The translations under genes and the position numbers were made by a program. 11,553 bases of DNA from Methanosuratincolales archaeon. Lineage in GTDB: Archaea; Thermoproteota; Methanomethylicia; Methanomethylicales; Methanomethylicaceae. The notes under the pieces were generated by a model that was given only the letters and a program-made list of their open reading frames with translations, did not search any database and was not told the DNA's origin. Positions 6,172 through 11,553 of the stretch are shown one piece after another. The DNA lies in the NCBI GenBank assembly GCA_937930465.1, contig CALGKV010000084.1, positions 1 through 11,553 on the forward strand, given 5' to 3'. How positions within the stretch are numbered: position 1 is the stretch's first letter; every line of letters begins with the position of its first letter.

Positions 6172-6188
6172 GGGCGAGGCACTCGCCC
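6172..6188. terminator. GC-rich 7-bp hairpin after the AbrB-ACT gene
   Basis: GGGCGAG (6172-6178), loop GCA, CTCGCCC (6182-6188): a perfect stem 10 bases after the stop of the regulator gene and in the gap before the convergent ATPase stop. No T-run follows at once; a TTTTTT run comes at 6242-6247. It may act as a transcript 3'-end structure or in termination. Confidence 0.4.
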
Positions 6189-6241
6189 ACTGCCATTGTG
6201 CCGAACAACCCAAACTTTTCCACACCCTCTGCTGGGCTTCG

Positions 6242-6247
6242 TTTTTT
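6242..6247 (+). terminator. T6 tract, candidate termination site for the AbrB-ACT transcript
   Basis: Six T residues on the + strand, 80 bases after the regulator's stop and 25 bases before the end of the convergent ATPase gene. T-tracts of this kind terminate the archaeal polymerase. No gene or other element is seen in 6163-6271 apart from this and the hairpin. Confidence 0.35.
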
Positions 6248-6271
6248 GCACTGTCGCCTATTCGCTGCAGC

Positions 6272-9200
6272 TCACCTCTGGGCGCAATGCGAGCAGACCG
6301 CCCTCTTGAAGATGCCGAGCCGCTTCTTCTCGACCAGGCATCCAGGGCATACCGCCCTCCCACACTCGGGGCACTTGCGCATGTGCTCCCTGCAAACCCT
6401 CTCACCGCAGACTGAGCAGACCATGGAGCAGGCGTTGCAGAATGGCTTGCCACAGACCTTGCATAGGTACGGCAATTCCTTCTTGCAGAATGGCTTGCCG
6501 CATGCGCTGCATAGCCAAGAGTGCTCCCCGCAGACCTCCTCGCCGCAGGCACTGCACTTGAAGATGTGGGATTCACAGAAGGTCTCTCCGCAAAAAGCGC
6601 ACTTGGTTTGCTCGATGGCACACAGCTCCCTTCCGCACTTCTTGCAGTAACCGATGTGCTTCTCGTAGTGCTCCTTGCAGTACATGCCGCCGCAGACCGC
6701 ACACTTCCTTACGTGGTCCCCACAGTAGCCCTTCCCGTCCCCGCAGCCCTTGCACTCCTTGGCACAACCGGTGCAGATCCTCTTCCCACAGGCTGCGCAC
6801 TCGGCGTATGGCTCGTCTGAGCAGAACCACTTGCCGCACTCGGGGCACTTCCAGCTATGCGCGGAGCAGGACGTCCGCCCGCAGAGTGAGCAGCTGATTA
6901 GGTGCTCCCCGCAGAAGATCTCGCCGCATGTATAGCAGAATATCGGTCCCTCGAGTGCCGTGATCTGGGAGGCGCACTCGCTGCACTCTCCGAACTTCCC
7001 CCGCCCATTGACAGCGTTCCATTCCATCCTGAAGTCCCTTTCCTCGCCATGGAAGCTTATCCTGAAGAGCGCCTCAATGCGGGGTATCCATATTATCTGC
7101 ATTGCCTCAACCGCGACCTCCTCGGGCTTTGGCTGGAAGACCAGATCAGCTAAAGCCAAAGGATCATTCACCATCGATTCGAGCTCCTGAGCGGCTCTCT
7201 TCGCCTCATTTCGGATCTTCTCCTGTATCTCCCCTTCTTTCTTTGTTAGCGAGACCAACTCCTCCTTCGCCTTGGCAAGCCTCTGTTCGAGCCTTGCGAT
7301 CCTCATCTCTCGAGTCTGTATCTGCTGGGAGATCTTGAGCGTCGACCTCTCTTCCCTCTCTGCCTTTACCCTCTCCTTCTCTAGGGATCTGATCTCGTCC
7401 TTGATCGAGCCCACAAGCTTCTCAAGGCTTGCCAGTTCTTCCTTGGCAGCCGCAGCGCTAGAACGGATCTCTCTCAGCTGCTGGCTGTACCTCTCCCTGA
7501 TCTCCGTCTCGGATTGCGTTCTCATAGAATCGGCTTTCGCCCTAAGCCTAGCCTTGAAGTCTTCGATCGACTCCCCCGGCTTCGAGAACTCCTCGAGCTT
7601 CTTGTGGTAGTGCACCGTTTGGGTCAGCTTTGAGACTGCGAAGATCCTGAAGGCACTCTTCAGGTTCTCGATCGAGGCTGCATCCAGCAGGGGTGCCGCA
7701 GCCTGAAGATGCTCGCCATCCCTCGGCGGGACAGGCGACGTCGGCTGAGCCAAGACGTCATTTGCCTCAATGCCAAAGGCTGACTCGTACCTCCAGTCCA
7801 GTGGCTGAAAGTCTGCTGAGGCTGGTATCAGCCGCCTGATCCTCTCCTTGATGTGGAGCTCAGGATCCCTCCTCTTCGATTCTATTATGGCTTCAGCAAA
7901 GAGCGCAGGCGCATATGAAAGGCTGAAACTAAGCAGATCAGCAGCGTCGATGGAGCGATCCTCCTTGAGCCGCCCGAGAATATCGGACTCGCTGACATTC
8001 ACGGGCATGTAAAGCGAGGGCACTGATTGCGGGATCTGCTGCTGCAGCAGTGACCTCCTCTGGGCGCCTGACCCCTCCTTAATAAGCCTCTCCTTGAGCT
8101 TTGATATCCGCTTCCTCATCTTCTCCCGCTCCTCAGGCGAGACGAAGTCCAGCGGGTTGAAGCCCGGCGCGCCATGTGCCGTTTCCCTCTCCCTAACCCG
8201 CACTATGATCGGCGTCCTCTCTACAACATCGCCCGTCACCACCGCATTCCCTGGCTCCAGCCAATTTATGTCGGCCTCCCAGTCCTTCCCAAGCCCCCCG
8301 CTCTCCACCGCGATCCTTACGTCGTTCGGATCGGTCAGGCGGTGGATTATCCATGTGGCAGAGAGGCTCCTGACGGTCATGTCGAGCAGCTGTGGGCGCT
8401 GGGTCATAACAATCATGTTGGCTCCAAACTTCCGTCCCTCCTGAGCGAAGCGCCGAACTGCCTCCAGAACCTGCTTGACCGCAGGGTCGTCTCTCCTGTT
8501 CCTGCCAGCGAAGAGGTGTGCCTCGTCAAGGGCGAGGTAAAATGGCTGGACCTGCATGACCATGACTGCTTCAAGCAGCTTTGTCAGGACCTTATGGACG
8601 ACTTGGTACTGTTCCTCGGTACCCAGGCCGCGTAGATTGATGATCGTGCACTGCATCTGCGAGACGATCTCGTCGGCTTTCGCCGAGTCCAGAGAAGCGA
8701 TATCCAGGTCAGCCCCCGGGTTGAGTGCAAGGTTGGCGAACTCGACTATGTTCTCCGAGTACGACCTGGGGGAGACCCCGAACTCAGAAGAAGCAGAACT
8801 TGCCGGGACCTTTAGGCTCGAGTACTCGCCGTGTGCGTCGATTATGACCATCGGGATCCCCTTCTTGATGAATTCCTCCGCGATGATCCCCATCGTGTAT
8901 GACTTCCCGGATCCGGGCTTACCCACTATGAATATGCGCGTCATCTTCTTGACCGGCAGCCAGACCTTGCAGTCCAGGTTTTTGAGCTTCCCGATGTAAA
9001 TCCCTTCTGCTTCCCCAACGCCTATCCCCAGCCCTTCCCTGATCACCTCCTCGGACGCGGAAAAAACCTCAGACCCAGGAAGGAAAGGAGTCTTTGGTGG
9101 GGCGCCTATCACGGCGCATTCTGCAACCATCTTGCAATCGCCCGCGCGCACCACGTCCTTTATGATGAGGAGGTAATCCTTACCTTCGTGCTTCACCTGT

Positions 9201-9298
9201 ACGTAGTCGTTCTTTCCGATGTCCTGCCTCTCAAGGGTCATTGAGAACCTCTCTGTGTTGGCAGTCCCTTCAATCCTTCCAACAATCCAAGAAGACAC
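6272..9298 (-). CDS. Large HerA/FtsK-superfamily ATPase with coiled coil and 13-unit cysteine-rich (zinc-knuckle) tail
   Basis: A 1008-residue multidomain ATPase, residues counted from the GTG at 9298. Residues 3-65 form a HAS-barrel-like start (SWIVGRIEG). The motor has Walker A GKPGSGKS (126-133), the HerA-type IIDAHGEY (152-159), Walker B LALDEAH (255-261) and TQRP (299-302). Residues 565-715 are a Lys/Glu/Arg-rich coiled coil. The tail has a CSEC pair (772-775), 13 units of C-x2-C-G-x3-C-x2-[H/C/E] (788-987) and a last CSHC (1002-1005), probably binding several zinc ions. Archaeal HerA translocases are about 500 residues, have no such tail and are usually encoded with NurA, Mre11 and Rad50; none is in the window. 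Start: GAGGT lies 7 bases before GTG 9298; GTG 9316 is possible but has no binding site. Superfamily is clear, function unknown; DNA translocation with tail-mediated recognition is inference. Confidence 0.9.
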   Translation of the reverse strand: MSSWIVGRIEGTANTERFSMTLERQDIGKNDYVQVKHEGKDYLLIIKDVVRAGDCKMVAECAVIGAPPKTPFLPGSEVFSASEEVIREGLGIGVGEAEGIYIGKLKNLDCKVWLPVKKMTRIFIVGKPGSGKSYTMGIIAEEFIKKGIPMVIIDAHGEYSSLKVPASSASSEFGVSPRSYSENIVEFANLALNPGADLDIASLDSAKADEIVSQMQCTIINLRGLGTEEQYQVVHKVLTKLLEAVMVMQVQPFYLALDEAHLFAGRNRRDDPAVKQVLEAVRRFAQEGRKFGANMIVMTQRPQLLDMTVRSLSATWIIHRLTDPNDVRIAVESGGLGKDWEADINWLEPGNAVVTGDVVERTPIIVRVRERETAHGAPGFNPLDFVSPEEREKMRKRISKLKERLIKEGSGAQRRSLLQQQIPQSVPSLYMPVNVSESDILGRLKEDRSIDAADLLSFSLSYAPALFAEAIIESKRRDPELHIKERIRRLIPASADFQPLDWRYESAFGIEANDVLAQPTSPVPPRDGEHLQAAAPLLDAASIENLKSAFRIFAVSKLTQTVHYHKKLEEFSKPGESIEDFKARLRAKADSMRTQSETEIRERYSQQLREIRSSAAAAKEELASLEKLVGSIKDEIRSLEKERVKAEREERSTLKISQQIQTREMRIARLEQRLAKAKEELVSLTKKEGEIQEKIRNEAKRAAQELESMVNDPLALADLVFQPKPEEVAVEAMQIIWIPRIEALFRISFHGEERDFRMEWNAVNGRGKFGECSECASQITALEGPIFCYTCGEIFCGEHLISCSLCGRTSCSAHSWKCPECGKWFCSDEPYAECAACGKRICTGCAKECKGCGDGKGYCGDHVRKCAVCGGMYCKEHYEKHIGYCKKCGRELCAIEQTKCAFCGETFCESHIFKCSACGEEVCGEHSWLCSACGKPFCKKELPYLCKVCGKPFCNACSMVCSVCGERVCREHMRKCPECGRAVCPGCLVEKKRLGIFKRAVCSHCAQR
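6435..6451. repeat. 17-bp direct repeat, copy 1 (second copy at 6483-6499)
   Basis: TTGCAGAATGGCTTGCC occurs at 6435-6451 and again, without a mismatch, at 6483-6499, exactly 48 bp apart. It encodes the GKPFC part of units 11 and 10 of the ATPase tail. This is the clearest nucleotide-level trace of recent unit copying in the array. Confidence 0.85.
6483..6499. repeat. 17-bp direct repeat, copy 2
   Basis: Second exact copy of the 17-bp sequence at 6435-6451. The 48-bp offset equals one 16-residue zinc-knuckle unit. Confidence 0.85.
7157..7609 (-). other. Coiled-coil segment of the HerA-like ATPase
   Basis: About 150 residues (565-715 from GTG 9298) very rich in Glu, Lys, Arg and Gln with heptad-like Leu/Ile spacing, for example LEKLVGSIKDEIRSLEKER. 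The segment is placed between the motor and the cysteine-rich tail. Extent was judged by eye. Confidence 0.7.
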
Positions 9299-9344
9299 CT
9301 GGTGAACCTCGCACACACGATCTTGGAGAGAGTATGGAATGCAG

Positions 9345-9354
9345 ATTTATTAAA
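9345..9354 (-). promoter_or_regulatory. TATA-like box of the HerA-like ATPase gene
   Basis: On the minus strand TTTAATAAAT; a transcript start about 26 bases on would be near 9323. That leaves about 24 bases before GTG 9298, with GAGGT inside, but only about 7 before GTG 9316. This supports the downstream start. Confidence 0.45.
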
Positions 9355-9450
9355 CGCTACCCAATGAGCGCAACCTCGCCATTAGTCATTTTTGGTATTT
9401 TTTTCGAAGCTTATTCCCTTAAAGTCGTAAAAAAAGAGAAATAAAAGATA

Positions 9451-9467
9451 CGAAAAGGCTTATATAC
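9451..9467 (+). promoter_or_regulatory. BRE/TATA promoter of lysS
   Basis: CGAAAAGG (BRE-like) directly followed by CTTATATAC, the best promoter match in the window. The predicted transcript start is near 9489-9490, so the leader before ATG 9499 is only about 10 bases and just includes GGTG (9489-9492). With such spacing the GTG at 9490 could even act as a leaderless start. Confidence 0.6.
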
Positions 9468-9498
9468 GGTTCGAATAATTCTATTTGCGGTGCCACTG

Positions 9499-10875
9499 AT
9501 GAAAGTCAAGATCCTAGACACTACCCTTAGAGAGGGAGAGCAGACACCCGGCGTCTCTTTCAGTATCGACGCAAAAGTTGAGATAGCTAGGAAGCTGGAC
9601 GAAGCCAAGGTCGACATGATCGAGGCAGGGCATCCAGCAGTATCCCAGGACGTGACCGAGGCAATCAAGAGGATTGTGGCGGAGCGGCTTGATGCCGAGA
9701 TCCTCGCACACAGCCGAGCGCTCATAACCGATGTTGAAGCCGCGCTCGCGTGTGGAGTGGATCGAGTCGCAATATTTCTCGGAATCACGGAGAAGAAGCT
9801 GCAGGCTATGAAGATGACCGAGGAGAAGGCCATTGAGACCGCGGTGAAGAGCGTCCAGTACGCAAGGGATCACGGGGCGAAGGTAAGGTTCACAGCCGAA
9901 GACGCGACCCGAGGCAACTATGATTTCATTGTAAGGATATGCAGGGCCGCAATTGAGGCAGGGGCTGACAGGATAAGCATACCGGACACCGTTGGCATCA
10001 CCCCCCCGAACAAGATGAAGGACCTCTTTTCTAGGCTCTCAAGGGATCTGGGCGCAGAGCTTGACGCCCATTGCCACAACGATCTTGGATTTGCGGTTGC
10101 GAGCGCGATAGCCGCGGTCGAGGGGGGTGCGACAGCGGTCCACACCACCGTAAACGGGATAGGCGAAAGGGCAGGGATCACCCCTCTAGAGCCCTTTGCG
10201 GTCGCGCTCAAGGTGCTTCACAATGTCGACACCGTCGACCTCACCAAGCTGCCAGAGCTGTCGCTTCTGCTTGAGAAGCACAGCGGCATACCTGTTTCGC
10301 CACTGCAGCCGATCGTAGGTGAGAACGCCTTCTCGCACAAGGGCGGCGTCCACGCTGCGGCAGTGATTTTTGACCCGCAGACATACGAGGCTTTCCCCCC
10401 GAGCATAGTGGGCAGGCAGAGGGAGATCGTGATCAGCAAATACACTGGAAAGGTGGCGCTGGAGGACAGGCTCAAGCGTCTTGGAGTGGCCCTGACCGAG
10501 GAGGAGCTCATGAAGGTTCTCCAAGCTATAAAGGAGAGGCCTGAGGTGAGGAGCTACCGCGATGTCGATCTCCTGGAGTTGGCCGAGAAGGCGGCCGGCA
10601 AGAAGCTAGAGATCCAAGTCCCGAAGAAGATCGAAGCCTTGGTCCTTGTGAAGTGCGAATCCAACGTCTACACCACAGCTGTGGCGAGGCGCATCCTCTG
10701 GATCCGCGGGGTTAGCAAGGTGCTAGAGATAAGCGGTGACTTTGACATTGAAGTGCTGCTCAATGTGGAGACCATCAACCAGATGAATGAGGTGCTTGAG
10801 AATATAAGGAAGATAAAGGGAGTCACAGGGACAAACACGAGGATAATCCTTAAGAAGTTCAACAATGAGGCCTGA
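9499..10875 (+). CDS. lysS: Homocitrate synthase with C-terminal RAM (Lrp/AsnC-type effector) domain
   Basis: A 458-residue enzyme that condenses 2-oxoglutarate and acetyl-CoA to homocitrate, the first step of alpha-aminoadipate lysine biosynthesis. Residues 1-270 are the DRE-TIM barrel: ILDTTLREGEQTPGV (5-19) with metal ligand D7, MIEAGHP (40-46) whose H45 is typical of homocitrate rather than isopropylmalate synthases, and AHCHNDLG (190-197) with metal ligands H191 and H193. FSHKGGVHAAAV (278-289) is the catalytic loop, and YRDVDLLELAEKAAG follows. Residues about 378-452 are a RAM domain (IEALVLVKCESNVYTTAVAR), as in Sulfolobus homocitrate synthase, likely for allosteric amino-acid control. 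ATG 9499 is chosen because GGTG lies 6 bases upstream and the Sulfolobus proteins begin at this residue; GTG 9490 is the alternative. No other lysine gene is in the window. Leucine-pathway or citramalate synthase is unlikely. Confidence 0.93.
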   Translation: MKVKILDTTLREGEQTPGVSFSIDAKVEIARKLDEAKVDMIEAGHPAVSQDVTEAIKRIVAERLDAEILAHSRALITDVEAALACGVDRVAIFLGITEKKLQAMKMTEEKAIETAVKSVQYARDHGAKVRFTAEDATRGNYDFIVRICRAAIEAGADRISIPDTVGITPPNKMKDLFSRLSRDLGAELDAHCHNDLGFAVASAIAAVEGGATAVHTTVNGIGERAGITPLEPFAVALKVLHNVDTVDLTKLPELSLLLEKHSGIPVSPLQPIVGENAFSHKGGVHAAAVIFDPQTYEAFPPSIVGRQREIVISKYTGKVALEDRLKRLGVALTEEELMKVLQAIKERPEVRSYRDVDLLELAEKAAGKKLEIQVPKKIEALVLVKCESNVYTTAVARRILWIRGVSKVLEISGDFDIEVLLNVETINQMNEVLENIRKIKGVTGTNTRIILKKFNNEA

Positions 10876-10879
10876 ACGT

Positions 10880-10918
10880 CTTCTTTTATATTCTTAAACC
10901 ATCTTTTTCTCTTTAGTT
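10880..10918 (+). terminator. Pyrimidine/T-rich terminator region after lysS
   Basis: Directly after the lysS stop come TTCTTTTATATTCTT and CTTTTTCTCTTT, several T-runs without a stem, the usual form of an archaeal intrinsic terminator. The remainder of the gap to 10988 has a weak imperfect stem (ACTTC/GAAGT, 10964-10980) and nothing else. Confidence 0.5.
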
Positions 10919-10988
10919 CATCCAAGCGCACAACCCGACATGCGCGTACCTTTTCGGCTTGATACTTCCGCTTCCGAAGTTAACCACT

Positions 10989-11306
10989 TCATCCGTGTTG
11001 CCGCTCTACCACTACTTTGCAGTTGGTGGCGATCGCCGCGATCGCACCTAGGGCTGCCATCCAAGGGGCAAGCATTGCGCCAACGACGAAGACGGTCGCA
11101 GGCAGCTCAAGGAGGATCTTTCCCTGCTCGTCCTTGACTACTATATGGGTTATATTCCCCTCGTTTATCAGATCCTGTATCTTCGACACAAGATCCTTCG
11201 CAGCCACGTTGAATTCTTCTGTGAGGGTCTTCCTCAGCCTGTTTCCGCACCTTCTGCAGAAGTTAGCGTCCTCCTGGTTCTCTGTTCCGCACTTGGCGCA
11301 AAACAT
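10989..11306 (-). CDS. Zinc-ribbon protein with DUF4342 domain
   Basis: A 105-residue protein. Residues 1-22 are a short zinc ribbon, MFCAKCGTENQEDANFCRRCG, with ligands C3, C6, C18 and C21. Residues about 30-102 match the DUF4342 pattern: a helix AAKDLVSKIQDLINEGNITHIVVKD, then GKILLELPATVFVVGAML and APWMAALGAIAAIATNCKVVVE. The last part is hydrophobic, so membrane association or an inserted hairpin is possible. The family has no established function. Start is ATG 11306, where GGTGGG lies 4-5 bases upstream and the zinc ribbon starts at once; the frame continues upstream to 11489 but those residues overlap the divergent gene and look non-coding. Divergent from an HD-domain gene. Confidence 0.85.
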   Translation of the reverse strand: MFCAKCGTENQEDANFCRRCGNRLRKTLTEEFNVAAKDLVSKIQDLINEGNITHIVVKDEQGKILLELPATVFVVGAMLAPWMAALGAIAAIATNCKVVVERQHG

Positions 11307-11363
11307 GCTCCCACCATCTTCACATTGCCTAGCGAGTATTTTTGATTTTTGTCGGCAGCTCCC

Positions 11364-11372
11364 ATTAATTTT
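11364..11372 (+). promoter_or_regulatory. TATA-like box of the HD-domain gene
   Basis: ATTAATTTT centred near 11368 predicts a transcript start at about 11394, exactly the ATG. The bases before the ATG (TTTTTTTTATTGTA) hold no ribosome binding site, so a leaderless transcript fits. Confidence 0.4.
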
Positions 11373-11393
11373 GCCCCAATTTTTTTTATTGTA

Positions 11394-11553
11394 ATGATCC
11401 ATACGAATAGATCGGTGTTGCAGTTGCTTAGGGAAGAGGCTATTCAACTCGTAAGGAAGCATGTCAAGAAGGAGAACAACATCAAGCATATGATCGCGGT
11501 GGGCGCTGTGATGAAGGGACTTGCACTGAGGCTTGGAGAGGATCAGGAGAAGT
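11394..11553 (+). CDS. HD-domain hydrolase, N-terminal part, cut by the window end
   Basis: The first 53 residues of a protein resembling archaeal HD/HDIG predicted hydrolases (COG2316-like), which are metal-dependent phosphohydrolases. The visible part is two helices: LLREEAIQLVRKHVKKENN followed by IKHMIAVGAVMKGLALRLGE. H35 in IKHM is the expected first metal-ligand histidine; the HD pair itself would come about 15 residues beyond the window edge. The ATG at 11394 has no ribosome binding site, consistent with a leaderless transcript. The divergent DUF4342 gene starts 87 bases away. Substrate cannot be predicted. Confidence 0.75.
   Translation, partial: MIHTNRSVLQLLREEAIQLVRKHVKKENNIKHMIAVGAVMKGLALRLGEDQEK

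Larger units (their letters stand above)
6338..6937 (-). repeat. Protein-level tandem repeat: 13 zinc-knuckle units
   Basis: Within the ATPase tail, first cysteines of the units fall at residues 788, 803, 818, 834, 849, 866, 885, 900, 915, 930, 946, 961 and 976. Steps are 15 or 16 residues except 17 and 19 around units 5 and 6. Each unit is C-x2-C-G-x3-C-x2-X (x5 in unit 5), where X is His in seven, Cys in three and Glu in three units. Units 1-5 correspond to units 8-12 at an offset of exactly 112 residues. Confidence 0.9.

Noticed and set aside
6198..6650. Long open frames on the + strand across the cysteine-rich tail of the ATPase (several of 80-150 codons)
   Set aside because: They are antisense to a clear coding region. 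The regular TGC/CAC codon pattern of the zinc units makes stop codons rare on the other strand, and the translations show no family features.
9490..9498. GTG at 9490 as lysS start
   Set aside because: Possible for a leaderless transcript, but ATG 9499 has GGTG at correct distance and coincides with the N-terminus of Sulfolobus homocitrate synthases.
10953..10980. TTCGG/CCGAA and ACTTC/GAAGT stems between lysS and the DUF4342 gene
   Set aside because: Mutually exclusive short stems without a T-run on the minus strand.
11307..11489. N-terminal extension of the DUF4342 frame up to 11489
   Set aside because: It overlaps the start of the divergent HD gene on the opposite strand, and the residues have no resemblance to the family; the zinc ribbon begins at ATG 11306.
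1..11553. tRNA, CRISPR, insertion sequence or prophage signals
   Set aside because: Looked for in all intergenic gaps (the largest is 237 bp). No cloverleaf, no spaced identical repeats outside the ATPase tail, no terminal inverted repeats with a transposase.

Overview
The window looks archaeal. Several start codons follow GGTG- or GAGGT-type ribosome binding sites, AT-rich TATA-like boxes sit upstream of genes, and the proteins include an Alba chromatin protein, a HerA/FtsK-superfamily ATPase, a homocitrate synthase with the Sulfolobus-type C-terminal RAM domain, an archaeal AbrB-ACT regulator and a short zinc-ribbon/DUF4342 protein. LysS-type homocitrate synthase points to the LysW-dependent lysine route found in many TACK archaea, so a TACK-lineage organism is my best guess. 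The species cannot be fixed from this window. Most of the window reads as chromosomal housekeeping DNA. I see no tRNA, rRNA, CRISPR array, transposase or integrase.

Layout from left to right. (1) 1-1011: 3' part of a TrkH potassium-transport subunit (+). (2) 1083-1490 (+) and 1560-2030 (-): two different hotdog-fold thioesterases facing tail to tail. (3) 2268-2747 and 2828-3172 (+): two small unrecognised proteins, the first with two helix-turn-helix-like segments; a hairpin with a T-run ends this stretch. (4) 3217-4447 (-): a probable two-gene operon of an MntP-type manganese exporter and a HAD hydrolase. (5) 4603-5199 (-): a DJ-1/PfpI-family protein. (6) 5310-5621 (-) Alba and 5743-6162 (+) AbrB-ACT regulator, divergent, with a fully palindromic TATA-like box between them. 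(7) 6272-9298 (-): a very large HerA-like ATPase with a coiled coil and a long cysteine-rich tail. (8) 9499-10875 (+): homocitrate synthase, divergent from the ATPase. (9) 10989-11306 (-) DUF4342 protein and 11394-end (+) an HD-domain protein cut by the window edge, also divergent.

The outstanding object is the tail of the ATPase. It holds 13 consecutive units of the pattern C-x2-C-G-x3-C-x2-[H/C/E], spaced mostly 15-16 residues apart. These units show a second level of order: units 1-5 match units 8-12 at an exact offset of 112 residues (336 bp), including the identity of the fourth putative ligand. A HAS-barrel/HerA motor, a long coiled coil and a duplicated zinc-knuckle array in one chain, with no NurA, Mre11 or Rad50 nearby, is the best candidate here for an undescribed system. 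Its function is unknown from sequence alone.

Two genes join a small-molecule-sensing domain to another module: AbrB with ACT, and homocitrate synthase with RAM. Both domain types commonly bind amino acids, so amino-acid-responsive control is a plausible but unproven theme of the right half.
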